This document shows positions 34,291-43,704 of a stretch of DNA of 64,000 nucleotides, in pieces. The DNA lies in NCBI GenBank assembly GCA_900540475.1, contig UQGG01000008.1:62001-126000 (forward strand), given 5' to 3'. Within the stretch, counting starts at the first letter, position 1. Every line of letters starts with the position of its first letter. Below the pieces are notes generated by a model that did not search any database, was not told the origin of the DNA, and worked only from the letters and a program-made list of their open reading frames with translations. Source of the stretch: an uncultured Robinsoniella sp. GTDB taxonomy: Bacteria; Bacillota; Clostridia; Lachnospirales; Lachnospiraceae. The position numbers and the translations under genes were made by a program.

Positions 34291-36084
34291 TTATTTGTAT
34301 AATGGTCCGTAAGCTGCACAAGCTCTGTAATCCTGACCCTCTTTATCCTGTCCGAATGCATTCCAGGAAGCTGGTCTGAAGATTTCTTCTTCCGGTACGT
34401 TATGCATAGCAACCGGAATTCTTAACATAGAGCACATTGTGATTAAGTCTGCTCCGATGTGTCCGTAGCTGATTGCACCATGGTTAGCGCCCCAGTTATT
34501 CATTACATCATAAGCTGTCTTGAATGCGCCTTCTCCTGTTGTTCTTGGTGCGAACCAGGTACATGGCCATGTATAGTCTGTTCTCTTCCATAATTTATCA
34601 GATACTTCATCCGGAAGTTTTACTGTATGGCCTTCAGCGATCTGAAGAACCGGTCCTAAGCCTTTTACAAGATTCAGACGGATCATGGTTACCGGCATTT
34701 CAGCTTCTGTTAAGAAACGGGATGAGAATCCGCCTCCTCTGAAATATCCGTTATCAGCAGGATTCCAGGTAGTTGCATTCATGATTGCATCCTGATCTGC
34801 TTCTGTAACATCATACCATGGCTTCATAACGCCGTTGCCGTTTTCATCTATTGCCTGCCCGTTTGCATCAAGGCAAGCTGCACCAGAGTTGATTAAGTGG
34901 ATAAATCCGCCTGCGTCTTTTGCAACGCCTTCGATATCATATCCAGTAGCTTTCTTAACTGCTTCCGGGCTCCAGTATGTACGAACATCTGCAAAGATCT
35001 GTGCTCTGTTGGTCAATAATTTCATGAACATCATGCCAAGACCGTTTAATACGTCATTTTCTGTAGCCAGGATATATGGCTCTCTTGCTCCGTTCCAGTC
35101 GAAGGAAGTATTTAACATTGCTTCCGGGAAGTCACAGTTTGGATAGAAATCTGTCCACTGTCTCTGTCCCTGGAATCCTGCTGCGATCGCATTATGTCCG
35201 ATTGCTTCTTCTGAGAATTTCGGATCCAGGTTTTTATTTCCATTCATTAAGTCTTTGATGATACACATCATCTTAACTACGAATTCAAAATCTTTTTCTT
35301 TCTGCTCTTCAGATACCTGTAATTCAGGTGGGTTCTTGTCGAATCCGATTTTGCATTTTTCTTTGGACCATGCAAGAGCTTTCTTGAATTCTGCTTCATC
35401 ATAGATACCCTCTGTCATACGACGGATGATTTCTACTTCATCAACAGATTCCACTCTCATGCCTAAATATTCTTCGATAAATGCAGGATCAATGATAGAT
35501 CCGCCGATTCCCATACAGATGGAACCGATCTGTAAATAAGATTTTCCTCTCATAGAAGCTGCTGCTACAGCTGCACGGCCAAATCTTAATAATTTATCTT
35601 TTACATCACAAGGAATCTCTGTGTCGTCTGCATCACAAACGTCATGTCCGTAGATACCAAAAGCAGGAAGTCCTTTCTGAGCATGTGTAGCCAGAACTGA
35701 TGCAAGGTAAACAGCACCCGGTCTTTCTGTTCCATTGAATCCCCAAACACCCTTAATGGTGTTCTTGTCCATATCCATTGTCTCAGCGCCATAGCACCAG
35801 CAAGGAGTAACTGTCAGTGTGATATCAACGCCTTCTTTTCTGAACTTTTCAGCACAGGCTGCTGTTTCACCAACACGTCCGATTGTAGTATCTGCAATTA
35901 CAACTTTAACCGGTTCACCATTTGAATATTTTAAATTCTCTTCGAATAATTTAGCTGCTGATTTCGCCATGTTCATAGTCTGTTCTTCCAAAGAACCTCT
36001 TACATCCAAAGCGCCTCTACGTCCGTCAATTGTTGGTCTGATTCCGATTACTGGGTATCCACCGATCAATCTGCTTTCTGCCAT
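34291..36084 (-). CDS. fucI: L-fucose isomerase
   Basis: Interconverts L-fucose and L-fuculose (also D-arabinose/D-ribulose), first step of fucose use. Its 597 residues match the FucI family. Family blocks: IGIRPTIDGRRGALDVRGSLE near 13-33, a Mn-site region around QIGSICMGIGGSIIDPAFIEEYLGMR, and the late block HGAISYGHIGADLITMCSMLRIPV. GGAGG precedes the ATG. It stands alone on its strand with a terminator, divergent from an AraC regulator. Fuculokinase and fuculose-phosphate aldolase genes are not in the window, so the rest of the pathway must be elsewhere. Confidence 0.95.
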   Translation of the reverse strand: MAESRLIGGYPVIGIRPTIDGRRGALDVRGSLEEQTMNMAKSAAKLFEENLKYSNGEPVKVVIADTTIGRVGETAACAEKFRKEGVDITLTVTPCWCYGAETMDMDKNTIKGVWGFNGTERPGAVYLASVLATHAQKGLPAFGIYGHDVCDADDTEIPCDVKDKLLRFGRAAVAAASMRGKSYLQIGSICMGIGGSIIDPAFIEEYLGMRVESVDEVEIIRRMTEGIYDEAEFKKALAWSKEKCKIGFDKNPPELQVSEEQKEKDFEFVVKMMCIIKDLMNGNKNLDPKFSEEAIGHNAIAAGFQGQRQWTDFYPNCDFPEAMLNTSFDWNGAREPYILATENDVLNGLGMMFMKLLTNRAQIFADVRTYWSPEAVKKATGYDIEGVAKDAGGFIHLINSGAACLDANGQAIDENGNGVMKPWYDVTEADQDAIMNATTWNPADNGYFRGGGFSSRFLTEAEMPVTMIRLNLVKGLGPVLQIAEGHTVKLPDEVSDKLWKRTDYTWPCTWFAPRTTGEGAFKTAYDVMNNWGANHGAISYGHIGADLITMCSMLRIPVAMHNVPEEEIFRPASWNAFGQDKEGQDYRACAAYGPLYK

Positions 36085-36137
36085 TTGAAATTACCTCCAT
36101 TTTTATCAATTGTTTGGTTTGTTTATACACTTTACAC

Positions 36138-36201
36138 AATGCGGTTTTATCCCTTCCGCATTTTATGTACTAAGTATACAACATATTTTTTGATTTTGCA
36201 C
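36138..36201 (-). promoter_or_regulatory. Promoter and leader hairpin of fucI
   Basis: Minus strand: GTGCAA (36196-36201), 17 bp, TATACT (36173-36178). The leader then forms AATGCGG/CCGCATT (36138-36144 with 36156-36162) around an 11-base loop. A weak minus-35 fits a need for an activator, probably the divergent AraC protein. Confidence 0.55.
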
Positions 36202-36220
36202 GTAAAATTATGTTAGGATA

Positions 36221-36249
36221 TGGACAATTTTTGTGATTTTTGTTATACT
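36221..36249 (+). promoter_or_regulatory. Promoter of the araC-DUF402 operon
   Basis: TGGACA (36221-36226), 17 bp, TATACT (36244-36249). A perfect AAACGTTT palindrome lies downstream at 36275-36282, between the start site and the gene, where a repressor could act. Confidence 0.6.
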
Positions 36250-36322
36250 ATATCATCAACACAAAAACGCTGTGAAACGTTTTAAAACAGAAACCGAAAG
36301 AACATGAGGTCAAACACATACT

Positions 36323-37261
36323 ATGAAAGCATTCCATGAGGTCCGTTCCTATGATTCCGATTTTATGGTGTGGCATTCATCCTATGAGAATATCAGCTTC
36401 CTGGCACACTGGCATCAGGAAATCGAATTTATCTATGTCCGCCAGGGCAGTGCCCATTTCAGTATCAATGATGATATTTTTACTGCCCACGCCGGTGACC
36501 TGGTCATTGTGGACACAGGTGATTTCCATTACAGTGACTCTTCCAATATGGAAAATATACTGGAATTTATTATCTTTGATCCAGGCATTATCAGTTCTCT
36601 TTATCACCATTCCCAGTTTTCCCACCCCTGCGTAACCAGAGAAATGCTGGAGTCCTATGGGATGAATGAAATGCTGATGTCACTGCTGGACCGGGTGGGT
36701 GAAGAGCTTAAGAACAAGGAAGCTTATTACAAAGAGATCATAACAGCCGCCTTAAGGGAGTTCTGGTATCTGCTGAAACGCAGGCTGCCAAAGAATGACA
36801 GCGGCCTGCAGAGCACCAGTAAACGCATCAACATGCTATACGACATGCAGCAGCTCTTATCTTATATGGAAGAACACTATGCCGACAATATTACGCTGTC
36901 ATTTGCAGCAAAACAGATGAGTTTCAGCGAAAGCCATTTTTCCAAGGTATTCAAAAAACTGATCGGGATTAATTTCGTCACCTATCTGAATATGGTACGC
37001 GTGGAACACGCTGCCAACGAGCTGAAAAATACCAGCAGCAAAGTCACCGACATTGCAATCGACTGCGGTTTTAATAATATCCGAACATTTAACCGGGTAT
37101 TTAAGGAAATTACGGGCTGTACTCCAAGCGAATTTTTAAAACTGACAGATCCGGATTCCTATAATCTTACCTATTATAAGCGTAAATCCTCGGAACAGGA
37201 ATTCGTAGAAAACGATTCCCTGACCGTTGTAAAAAATATACCATCGGAGGTACTGCCATGA
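36323..37261 (+). CDS. AraC-family transcriptional regulator with N-terminal cupin
   Basis: A 312-residue regulator. The N-terminal cupin sensor is about residues 15-130 (WHQEIEFIYVRQGSAHFSIND, GDLVIVDTGDFHYSD). The C-terminal double helix-turn-helix is about 185-285, with LSFAAKQMSFSESHFSKVFKKLIG and IAIDCGFNNIRTFNRVFKEITGCTPSEF. It diverges from fucI across 238 bases and probably controls it. It overlaps the next gene by 4 bases (ATGA). Fucose or a related deoxysugar is the likely signal by location only. Confidence 0.87.
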   Translation: MKAFHEVRSYDSDFMVWHSSYENISFLAHWHQEIEFIYVRQGSAHFSINDDIFTAHAGDLVIVDTGDFHYSDSSNMENILEFIIFDPGIISSLYHHSQFSHPCVTREMLESYGMNEMLMSLLDRVGEELKNKEAYYKEIITAALREFWYLLKRRLPKNDSGLQSTSKRINMLYDMQQLLSYMEEHYADNITLSFAAKQMSFSESHFSKVFKKLIGINFVTYLNMVRVEHAANELKNTSSKVTDIAIDCGFNNIRTFNRVFKEITGCTPSEFLKLTDPDSYNLTYYKRKSSEQEFVENDSLTVVKNIPSEVLP

Positions 37262-37746
37262 CCAACCCCATACTTTACCGTAAACGCCTGATCCCGGAGG
37301 AATGCGTTTTATTAAAAGACGATATACTGCTCTACCGGGATGATCACATCATTCTTACGAAATGGGACACCCTTCATCCTAAGAAAACGCTGCATCACGG
37401 GCTTTCCTGCTATCTTCTGGACAAAGGAATAAAGGTCAGCAAGTTCTATGACCACGAAAGCCGGCTGATCAGCTGGTACTGCGACATCATCACCTATGAC
37501 TACGAAGAATCCACCGATACTTATATATTTACGGATCTTCTGGCTGATGTCATCGTCTATCCGGACGGTAAGCTCAAGGTCATTGATCTGGATGAACTTG
37601 CCGATGCCATGGAACAGGCGTTAATTACACAGGATGAGATGTTAAAAGCTCTGAGGCAGCTGGATACACTGCTTCACGTAATCTACCGGGGCGATTTCCA
37701 GAAATATCAGAAATATATAGAAGATGCCGAAAACAGATATATCTAG
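37258..37746 (+). CDS. DUF402-domain protein
   Basis: A 162-residue soluble protein of the DUF402 family (related to nucleoside di-/triphosphate phosphatase Ntdp). Family blocks: KFYDHESRLISWYCDIITYDYE near 61-82 and TYIFTDLLADVIVYPDGKLKVIDLDEL near 87-113, where the conserved acidic residues that bind metal are found. It begins inside the last codon of the AraC gene. Pairing of DUF402 with a sugar regulator is unexplained. Phosphatase activity is possible. Confidence 0.75.
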   Translation: MTNPILYRKRLIPEECVLLKDDILLYRDDHIILTKWDTLHPKKTLHHGLSCYLLDKGIKVSKFYDHESRLISWYCDIITYDYEESTDTYIFTDLLADVIVYPDGKLKVIDLDELADAMEQALITQDEMLKALRQLDTLLHVIYRGDFQKYQKYIEDAENRYI

Positions 37747-37838
37747 TACAACGCTACCTTCTCTTGACCTGCACGTTCTTCCTATACAAAGCGTCTTACC
37801 AGATTTTCACAATAATGCTGGTATTTTATTACGATCTT

Positions 37839-37971
37839 TGATATGATAGTAACCTGTCGCTAAAAATAAGATCTGCCGTATCTGTTCAGTGTCATGAAAA
37901 GATACGGGTATAACTCCCAGTTAACAGCCAGATGATCCGTAAGGATGATTTGGCTGTTTGCCGGGAGTTAT
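37839..37971 (+). promoter_or_regulatory. Promoter and structured leader of helD
   Basis: Extended minus-10 TGA-TATGAT (37839-37847) with no strong minus-35. The leader then holds two hairpins: CCGTATCT/AGATACGG (37876-37883 with 37900-37907), and a long stem starting ATAACTCCC, passing ACAGCCA and ATCC, closing on GTAA, and returning through GGAT, TGGCTGT and GGGAGTTAT (37910-37971). No T run follows, so it is not a simple terminator. Confidence 0.5.
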
Positions 37972-38006
37972 GCAAGATACATGATATAACAAGAGGAGGT
38001 TAGACG

Positions 38007-40046
38007 ATGGATCAGGAACAGCAGCATTTAGAGGAATGTACCGGGATTATCAGAGAGAATATCGCTTTCTATGAGAAACAGGTGCAAAACAGCCGCCGGG
38101 AAACCGATGAATTGTACATTGCCATTCAGCAGGGAGACACGGAGCTTTATGACCAGTTGATTGTAAGCCAGGATATCACCACTCACGCAGCAAATTCCCT
38201 GCGGAAGAACCGGGCAGCACTGGAAAAACCTTATTTTGGACGCGTGGATTATGAAGAAATCGAATTTGCGAAACCGGAAAGCATCTATATTGGTAAAAAT
38301 GGTATCAGCCGCAACAAAACAGAGATTATCATTGTGGATTGGCGTGCTCCTATATCCAGCGTCTACTACGAAAATACATTAGGACGTGGAAAATACCATG
38401 TACCGGAAGTCGGTGATATCGAAATCGATCTTAAGTTAAAGAGAACCTTTGATGTCGTCCAGGGTAAGTTGACTGGCTTTTATGACAGCGATGTGGCATC
38501 CAATGATGAGCTTTTAGTCAAATACCTTGCCAAAAATAAAGATGTTGTACTGGGTGATATTATTTCCACCATCCAAAAAGAACAAAATGAGATCATCCGT
38601 GATACGCCATTTACGGATATCATTGTCCAGGGCGTTGCCGGAAGCGGGAAAACAACAGTTGCCATGCATCGGATCTCATACATTTTATATAACTATGCAC
38701 ACCGTTTTTCCCCTGAAGAATTCTGCATTATCGGAAGCAATGATATGCTTTTAAGCTATATTACAAGCGGCCTGCCCGAACTGGATGTCTCCGGCATCGG
38801 ACAGAAGCGAATGGACCTTTTCCTGGTTTACCTTCTGGATAAAGACTGGAAGAAAAAATTCAAATATATCCAGATGAAGCCCCAATCCGCATTTAAAAGT
38901 AAACTGGATTTTATCTACCATCTGGGAGATTATCTGAAAAAAATTGAATATCAGTCCATCCCCTGCAAAAGCATTAAGGATCCGGCGCTTGGAGTAATCC
39001 TGTCTGCTGACAGTATCCGCTCAGCGCTAAGTCTCAGCCGCGGTTTGTCCCTGAAACAAAAACTGGCTCAGCTAAATGAACGGCTCAAGAACAGAATCCG
39101 CCTGCTCACAGACGGTTCTAAAAAAGATTACCGTCCAAAGAAACTGTCCCAATACCGCAATTATTTTAAATGGGAAGCTGAAGCAAAAACGCCTCTGGCA
39201 ATTTACATTAACTTTTTACTGGCTTACGAATCCGATCATAATTCCCTGGATGTGGACAGCACCCTGGCGGATATTCAAAAGGAATCCTTCGATATCTACG
39301 ATCTCGCTGCTATGGTATTTATCCGGAAACGGATGACAGAGGCAAAAGCATTAGATGAATTCGGGCAGATTATCATAGATGAAGCCCAGGACTTTGGACC
39401 TATGATTTACTATGTCTTAAGAAATGCACTGCCGGATTGTTACTTTACCATTATGGGAGATGTTTCCCAGAATATCAATTATACTACCGGAATGAACAGC
39501 TGGGACGAACTATGCAATGAAGTGTTTGATCCAGAAAAAGAACATTTCCGGATTCTGGCGAAGAGTTACCGAAATACAATTGAAATCTCCGAATATGCCG
39601 GAAAAGTTTTAGATAAGGCATCTTCCGGCGCCTATAAGATACAGCCCGTTATCCGTCATGGTTCACCCGTTCAGCTGTATCAATGTTCACCGGAAGAAAT
39701 GGCGGGACAGGCTGTCGAGGCTATAAAAGGCATCCAGGAGCGGGGCTTTGACACCACCGCAGTTATCTGCCGTACCCAGGAAGAAGCGCAGGCTGTGGAA
39801 CAGCTTTTGGCAGAGCAGATTGCCATTGAAAATGGAACTGAGATGAACTTCCAGAAGGGCGTTATGGTGCTCCCTATTGCACTTACCAAAGGTCTGGAGT
39901 TTGACACGGTTTTACTTTGGAATCCCGATACGGAGAGTTATCAGGAAAATGAGGGTGATGCTAAGCTTCTGTATGTGGCAATTACACGCGCCCTTCATGA
40001 GCTGCATATCCTCTGGCATGGTGATTTATCCGGTTTGTTTAACTAG
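38007..40046 (+). CDS. helD: HelD-like UvrD/Rep-family ATPase
   Basis: A 679-residue protein of the HelD family, which removes stalled RNA polymerase from DNA and recycles it. It begins with a coiled-coil arm (residues 1-90), as in HelD. Walker A GVAGSGKTTVAMHR is near 212-225, Walker B IIIDEAQDFGP near 455-465, and the helicase motifs MGDVSQNINY, SYRNT and GLEFDTVLLWNPD follow, with YVAITRALHELHI at the end. B. subtilis HelD is somewhat longer, about 774. GAGGAGG lies 6 bases before the ATG. A role as DNA helicase is less likely given the arm and family. The structured leader is unusual. Confidence 0.88.
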   Translation: MDQEQQHLEECTGIIRENIAFYEKQVQNSRRETDELYIAIQQGDTELYDQLIVSQDITTHAANSLRKNRAALEKPYFGRVDYEEIEFAKPESIYIGKNGISRNKTEIIIVDWRAPISSVYYENTLGRGKYHVPEVGDIEIDLKLKRTFDVVQGKLTGFYDSDVASNDELLVKYLAKNKDVVLGDIISTIQKEQNEIIRDTPFTDIIVQGVAGSGKTTVAMHRISYILYNYAHRFSPEEFCIIGSNDMLLSYITSGLPELDVSGIGQKRMDLFLVYLLDKDWKKKFKYIQMKPQSAFKSKLDFIYHLGDYLKKIEYQSIPCKSIKDPALGVILSADSIRSALSLSRGLSLKQKLAQLNERLKNRIRLLTDGSKKDYRPKKLSQYRNYFKWEAEAKTPLAIYINFLLAYESDHNSLDVDSTLADIQKESFDIYDLAAMVFIRKRMTEAKALDEFGQIIIDEAQDFGPMIYYVLRNALPDCYFTIMGDVSQNINYTTGMNSWDELCNEVFDPEKEHFRILAKSYRNTIEISEYAGKVLDKASSGAYKIQPVIRHGSPVQLYQCSPEEMAGQAVEAIKGIQERGFDTTAVICRTQEEAQAVEQLLAEQIAIENGTEMNFQKGVMVLPIALTKGLEFDTVLLWNPDTESYQENEGDAKLLYVAITRALHELHILWHGDLSGLFN

Positions 40047-40122
40047 TGCCGCCCGGCACTGGTGTAGTAACCAGTTAAGTACCAGTGTTTTACATGGCAC
40101 GCTATGCGTCCGCTTTCATCTA

Positions 40123-40176
40123 AAATATCCGCATGTCCCGGTGTCTTTTGAATCCACCGGCTACATGCGGATATTT
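40123..40176. terminator. Convergent terminator between helD and the transglutaminase gene
   Basis: AAATATCCGCATGT...CCGGTG (40123-40143) pairs with CACCGG...ACATGCGGATATTT (40155-40176), with short mismatches. T-rich flank on the plus side and A-rich on the other allow use from both directions. A small perfect hairpin AGTGCCG/CGGCACT lies just after the helD stop near 40046-40061. Confidence 0.75.
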
Positions 40177-40179
40177 ATT

Positions 40180-42516
40180 TTAAAATACTTTTAAATACTT
40201 AAATTCCAGTTTTTCTGCTCCGGAAAGTTTTTGATACACAATTTTACAAACCTTTTCATATACTTCCCTGACAAATCCGGTGTCTTCAGAACTGATCACA
40301 ACGTCCCCATAATTGGCCTGCATTACAAGATCCATAGCTCTCGCAAATTCATTTGGGTCAATTCCATCAAACCGCTGCACCACTTCCTTTACAAATCCTG
40401 GCTCTGTACCATCTAATTTCTTAGGCAGTCCGCCAAGCACCATTACTTCATACATCGATGCAAAGATACCTCTCACATCTTCTGCTGCCCGTCTCTTTAG
40501 TATCAGGATTCTGCGTATCATGATAATGGCAATGATCAGAGCCGCTGCAGCAGCAGCCAATATAATCATCAATGAGATCCTTCCAGCCATACTGTCCTGG
40601 AAAAAGTGATTGTTATCAGCTGTCTCTGTCTGAGCCTCCGTTTTCAGTTCCTGCCTGCCTTCCGTCTGGACCTGTTTTTTCTGTTCGCTCTGCGCTTCCT
40701 TCCTGGCAGTCTCTGACTGTTCTTCATTATTCCGGTTTACGGCACCCGTATATCCCGGTGTTGCTTCTACCGGCATCCAGCCTTCCCCGTCTACGTAGAT
40801 CTCCGCCCATGCATGGGCCTTTTCATCCTTGATATGTCCTTCGTATTCCCCGTCAGCATTTACGGTGAACTCAGAAGCAGGAGCGATATATCCCGCTGCA
40901 TACCTTGCAGGAATTCCATACATGCGGAACATCAGTACCGCGGTTGTTGCGAAATGGACACAGTATCCTTCTTTTCGTTCGAATAAAAAATACTCTGCGA
41001 AGTCTTTATTGGCCGGACATGCTCCCGGCTGAAGATTATATTTCGCATTTCCGGTCAGAGTAGTAACAATAAAATCCTTTATTTCATTCAGATCCGTCAT
41101 GGGATGTGATTCACATAGTGCAGCCAGATTGGTCAGCCGCTCCGCCGGATAAGACAGATATTTTCCATATACATAGTCCCGGTAGTTCCCGGACAATGGG
41201 CTGAAATCGTATAAACTGGCATAACCATTTGCATTTATCAGCTGTTCATAGCTTCCTCTTTCATAAAAGGAATAGGCTGTTTCACTTTTGGAGCCAGATT
41301 CCTGTCTGGAAATATAGGGTGCATATTCCTCTTCAGAAGATGCGCCTGTTTTTTCAACCAAAATCGTCTGTTTTAAATATTCACTGGCTTCTTCCTCCAG
41401 CATGGATGCCAACTGAAAAGGCTGTTCGAAATACTCACGCCGTACCTCTTCCGCTGTGCCAATCTGTGCATCTGCAAAAAAAGAAAGATCATCATCTTCT
41501 GACCAGCGGCTTCCTGTATACTCATCCCCAGTATATCCCTTTAAGTAAATTGTCTCTCCGGGTTCACCATATAAGGTTAACTTCAAAGCTTCTTCTCCGG
41601 TAAAATAGACATTTCCGCCTAATTGCCCGCTGTCTATCTGCCCGGCTCCCGACATACTGATCCGAAGTTTGGGAAACATATTCCGCACAGTCTCTACCAG
41701 TGAATTATTCTGAACGAATACCCTGGCTTCTTTCACCTGCACATTCAGTTTTTCCATCTGGGGGTTCAGCACCAGATACGAAATTCCAAAGAGCACCACC
41801 GCTGCCACGCCCATAAATAAAGCACTGTAGCCCACCACACCATTCCGGTAATACTTTGGCACCATTACCTTACTTTTTCGAAGAGAAAACTCTCCTTTTC
41901 CCATGGTAAATGCACCTACATAGCAAAACAGAATCAGGCACAGGGACCAGAAGGAAGGGACCAGCCCCACCATCATCGCACCGGCAGTAGGAAGGATCGT
42001 CCCCATCAGAACCAGCATACGGCTTTTTACTGCCACCAACCCCAAAAACAGTGTGACACCAAATAAAATCATAATCAACAACAGAATTTCGGTTGTATCA
42101 TTTCCAAGAAGGGGATTCGTCGTATAGGGATCCAGTTCCATGACAAAATACCTGTTTGCCGCTTCCCGGATTGCATTCATTACGATCAGAGACTGATTCT
42201 TCAGTTCCTCTGCATGCCAGTATGCCCAGGCGCAGGTACAGATCAGGGATATGGGGATTAACATCCTCATGTATTTTCCCGTAAAGTAAAATAACCATAG
42301 AAGCAGTCCCATCACGAGAATTCCCCAGAACAGTATATTCTCTCCAAACTCTACCCGAAATGAAGTTATAAAAGAATAAAACGTCCCATACAAGCCAGCC
42401 TGAAAGAATAAAAACAGCACAATAAAACTAAGCCCATGTACTTTCGTCCTGGGAGCAATCACCGTCACCTTTTCGGCCTTTAAATTAATTCCTGTCTTTT
42501 TATCTGCTCTACTCAT
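40180..42516 (-). CDS. Transglutaminase-like membrane protein (TgpA type)
   Basis: A 778-residue membrane protein. About eight hydrophobic segments in the first 250 residues precede an extracytoplasmic region with a transglutaminase-like core. The Cys and His are in KEGYCVHFATTAVLMFRMYGIPARYAAGY (near 510) and EKAHAWAEIYVDGEGWMPVEATPGY (near 570), with the Asp in VDGEGW. A Gln/Glu-rich linker, a further span near 650 and a cytoplasmic tail follow. Third gene of a moxR-DUF58-transglutaminase operon, widespread in bacteria. The protein substrate is not known. Confidence 0.87.
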   Translation of the reverse strand: MSRADKKTGINLKAEKVTVIAPRTKVHGLSFIVLFLFFQAGLYGTFYSFITSFRVEFGENILFWGILVMGLLLWLFYFTGKYMRMLIPISLICTCAWAYWHAEELKNQSLIVMNAIREAANRYFVMELDPYTTNPLLGNDTTEILLLIMILFGVTLFLGLVAVKSRMLVLMGTILPTAGAMMVGLVPSFWSLCLILFCYVGAFTMGKGEFSLRKSKVMVPKYYRNGVVGYSALFMGVAAVVLFGISYLVLNPQMEKLNVQVKEARVFVQNNSLVETVRNMFPKLRISMSGAGQIDSGQLGGNVYFTGEEALKLTLYGEPGETIYLKGYTGDEYTGSRWSEDDDLSFFADAQIGTAEEVRREYFEQPFQLASMLEEEASEYLKQTILVEKTGASSEEEYAPYISRQESGSKSETAYSFYERGSYEQLINANGYASLYDFSPLSGNYRDYVYGKYLSYPAERLTNLAALCESHPMTDLNEIKDFIVTTLTGNAKYNLQPGACPANKDFAEYFLFERKEGYCVHFATTAVLMFRMYGIPARYAAGYIAPASEFTVNADGEYEGHIKDEKAHAWAEIYVDGEGWMPVEATPGYTGAVNRNNEEQSETARKEAQSEQKKQVQTEGRQELKTEAQTETADNNHFFQDSMAGRISLMIILAAAAAALIIAIIMIRRILILKRRAAEDVRGIFASMYEVMVLGGLPKKLDGTEPGFVKEVVQRFDGIDPNEFARAMDLVMQANYGDVVISSEDTGFVREVYEKVCKIVYQKLSGAEKLEFKYLKVF

Positions 42517-42591
42517 AGTTTATTATTTTCCATCCATTTGATCTGTAATCATAGTTCCTGATATGTGTCCAGAATCGACCAAGAAGCGTTT

Positions 42592-43695
42592 CTACACCTG
42601 AAGGAAATAACCCTCCAGCTGGGATTTAATATCTTCTTTCACAAATTGCGCACGGGCCTCTCCATTCATCATTAACTCCAGGTTCCCATCCAGCATCATG
42701 ACCGTACTGAAATTTCCTCCCGGATATTCGGCTCTGTACCCCGCCTCCATATCATAAGATTCCATATAAAACACTGCTGTCAGCAGTTCTTCCATCATCT
42801 CGTAAAAAGATTCCTCATCCACAACCTGCTTTCTCACAAGCTCATTGTGGGCTTTATCATACCAGGACACATAGTGGGGACATTCTTCTCTTGCAAGGGC
42901 ATTAGATAGGGAAACGGCCGTTTCCAAAAATGCATTCATCTGATCCAGCATCCGCCCCTGGCTGCTCGCCCAGTAAAAATCCAGCAGAAACAGAATTTTA
43001 CACCCCTTCGGCATACTGAATTCCTTCGTCATCAATTCATCTGTCCGGGCACTTAATTTCCAGTGTACCCGCTGCAGCGTATCTCCGTTTCTGAATTCCC
43101 GCACCTGGTAGATCTCTGACGGGTCATCTCCGCTTCTGTGAGTCTCATACTCTTCTCCCTCAACAGGGAACCGCCTTGTGCGTTCACTGATCTCCGCTTC
43201 TATATGATGCACTTCAGGAAGTATATTCACCTGAATCTTTTCCTGCATTTTTCTTTTTCTGGAAAAGAGCATCAGATAGTCATAGACTTTGATCCGCTCC
43301 AGCGCAACCTGAACCTGTCCGCAATACCTGGAACTGATACTGCACTGGATACGCACCTCGCTGGATCCCTGCACCGCACCTTTTACCGTTTCCTTTTCTC
43401 CGTTTCCGGAAAATCCGTTACTGACAACCAGCTTCATTACCAGGTGATTTACCGGCATCCAGCATTTATTCTTTACATAGATCTCCACCGGAATCATTTC
43501 ATCTCTGGATGCCACCGGTCCCTTCACTTCCAGGCGTATGCTTATTCCGTATGCCAGCATCCATGACATCAGATACATAGCAACAGCAAACAGCACCTCA
43601 AAAAGCACCAGGATCATCAGAAATTCCCCGTCATACATAATGCCGAAGAAAACCGTAGCTGCCAGAACCAGAATATAAATCATTTTATTTTTCAT
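42592..43695 (-). CDS. DUF58 domain protein
   Basis: A 367-residue protein with two N-terminal membrane spans (about 5-55) and a cytoplasmic or exposed DUF58 domain. The core is DDPSEIYQVREFRNGDTLQRVHWKLSARTDELMTKEF near 190-225, the hallmark block of the family, followed by a von Willebrand-like fold. It sits between moxR and the transglutaminase gene, with AGAGGAAGTAGGG before its ATG. These proteins are thought to work with the MoxR ATPase as a chaperone system, by association only. Confidence 0.85.
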   Translation of the reverse strand: MKNKMIYILVLAATVFFGIMYDGEFLMILVLFEVLFAVAMYLMSWMLAYGISIRLEVKGPVASRDEMIPVEIYVKNKCWMPVNHLVMKLVVSNGFSGNGEKETVKGAVQGSSEVRIQCSISSRYCGQVQVALERIKVYDYLMLFSRKRKMQEKIQVNILPEVHHIEAEISERTRRFPVEGEEYETHRSGDDPSEIYQVREFRNGDTLQRVHWKLSARTDELMTKEFSMPKGCKILFLLDFYWASSQGRMLDQMNAFLETAVSLSNALAREECPHYVSWYDKAHNELVRKQVVDEESFYEMMEELLTAVFYMESYDMEAGYRAEYPGGNFSTVMMLDGNLELMMNGEARAQFVKEDIKSQLEGYFLQV

Positions 43696-43704
43696 GCATT
43701 AACC

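Noticed and set aside
36275..36290. Possible catabolite-responsive element at the araC leader
   Set aside because: Only AAACGTTT is palindromic; at least two fixed positions of the cre consensus do not match.
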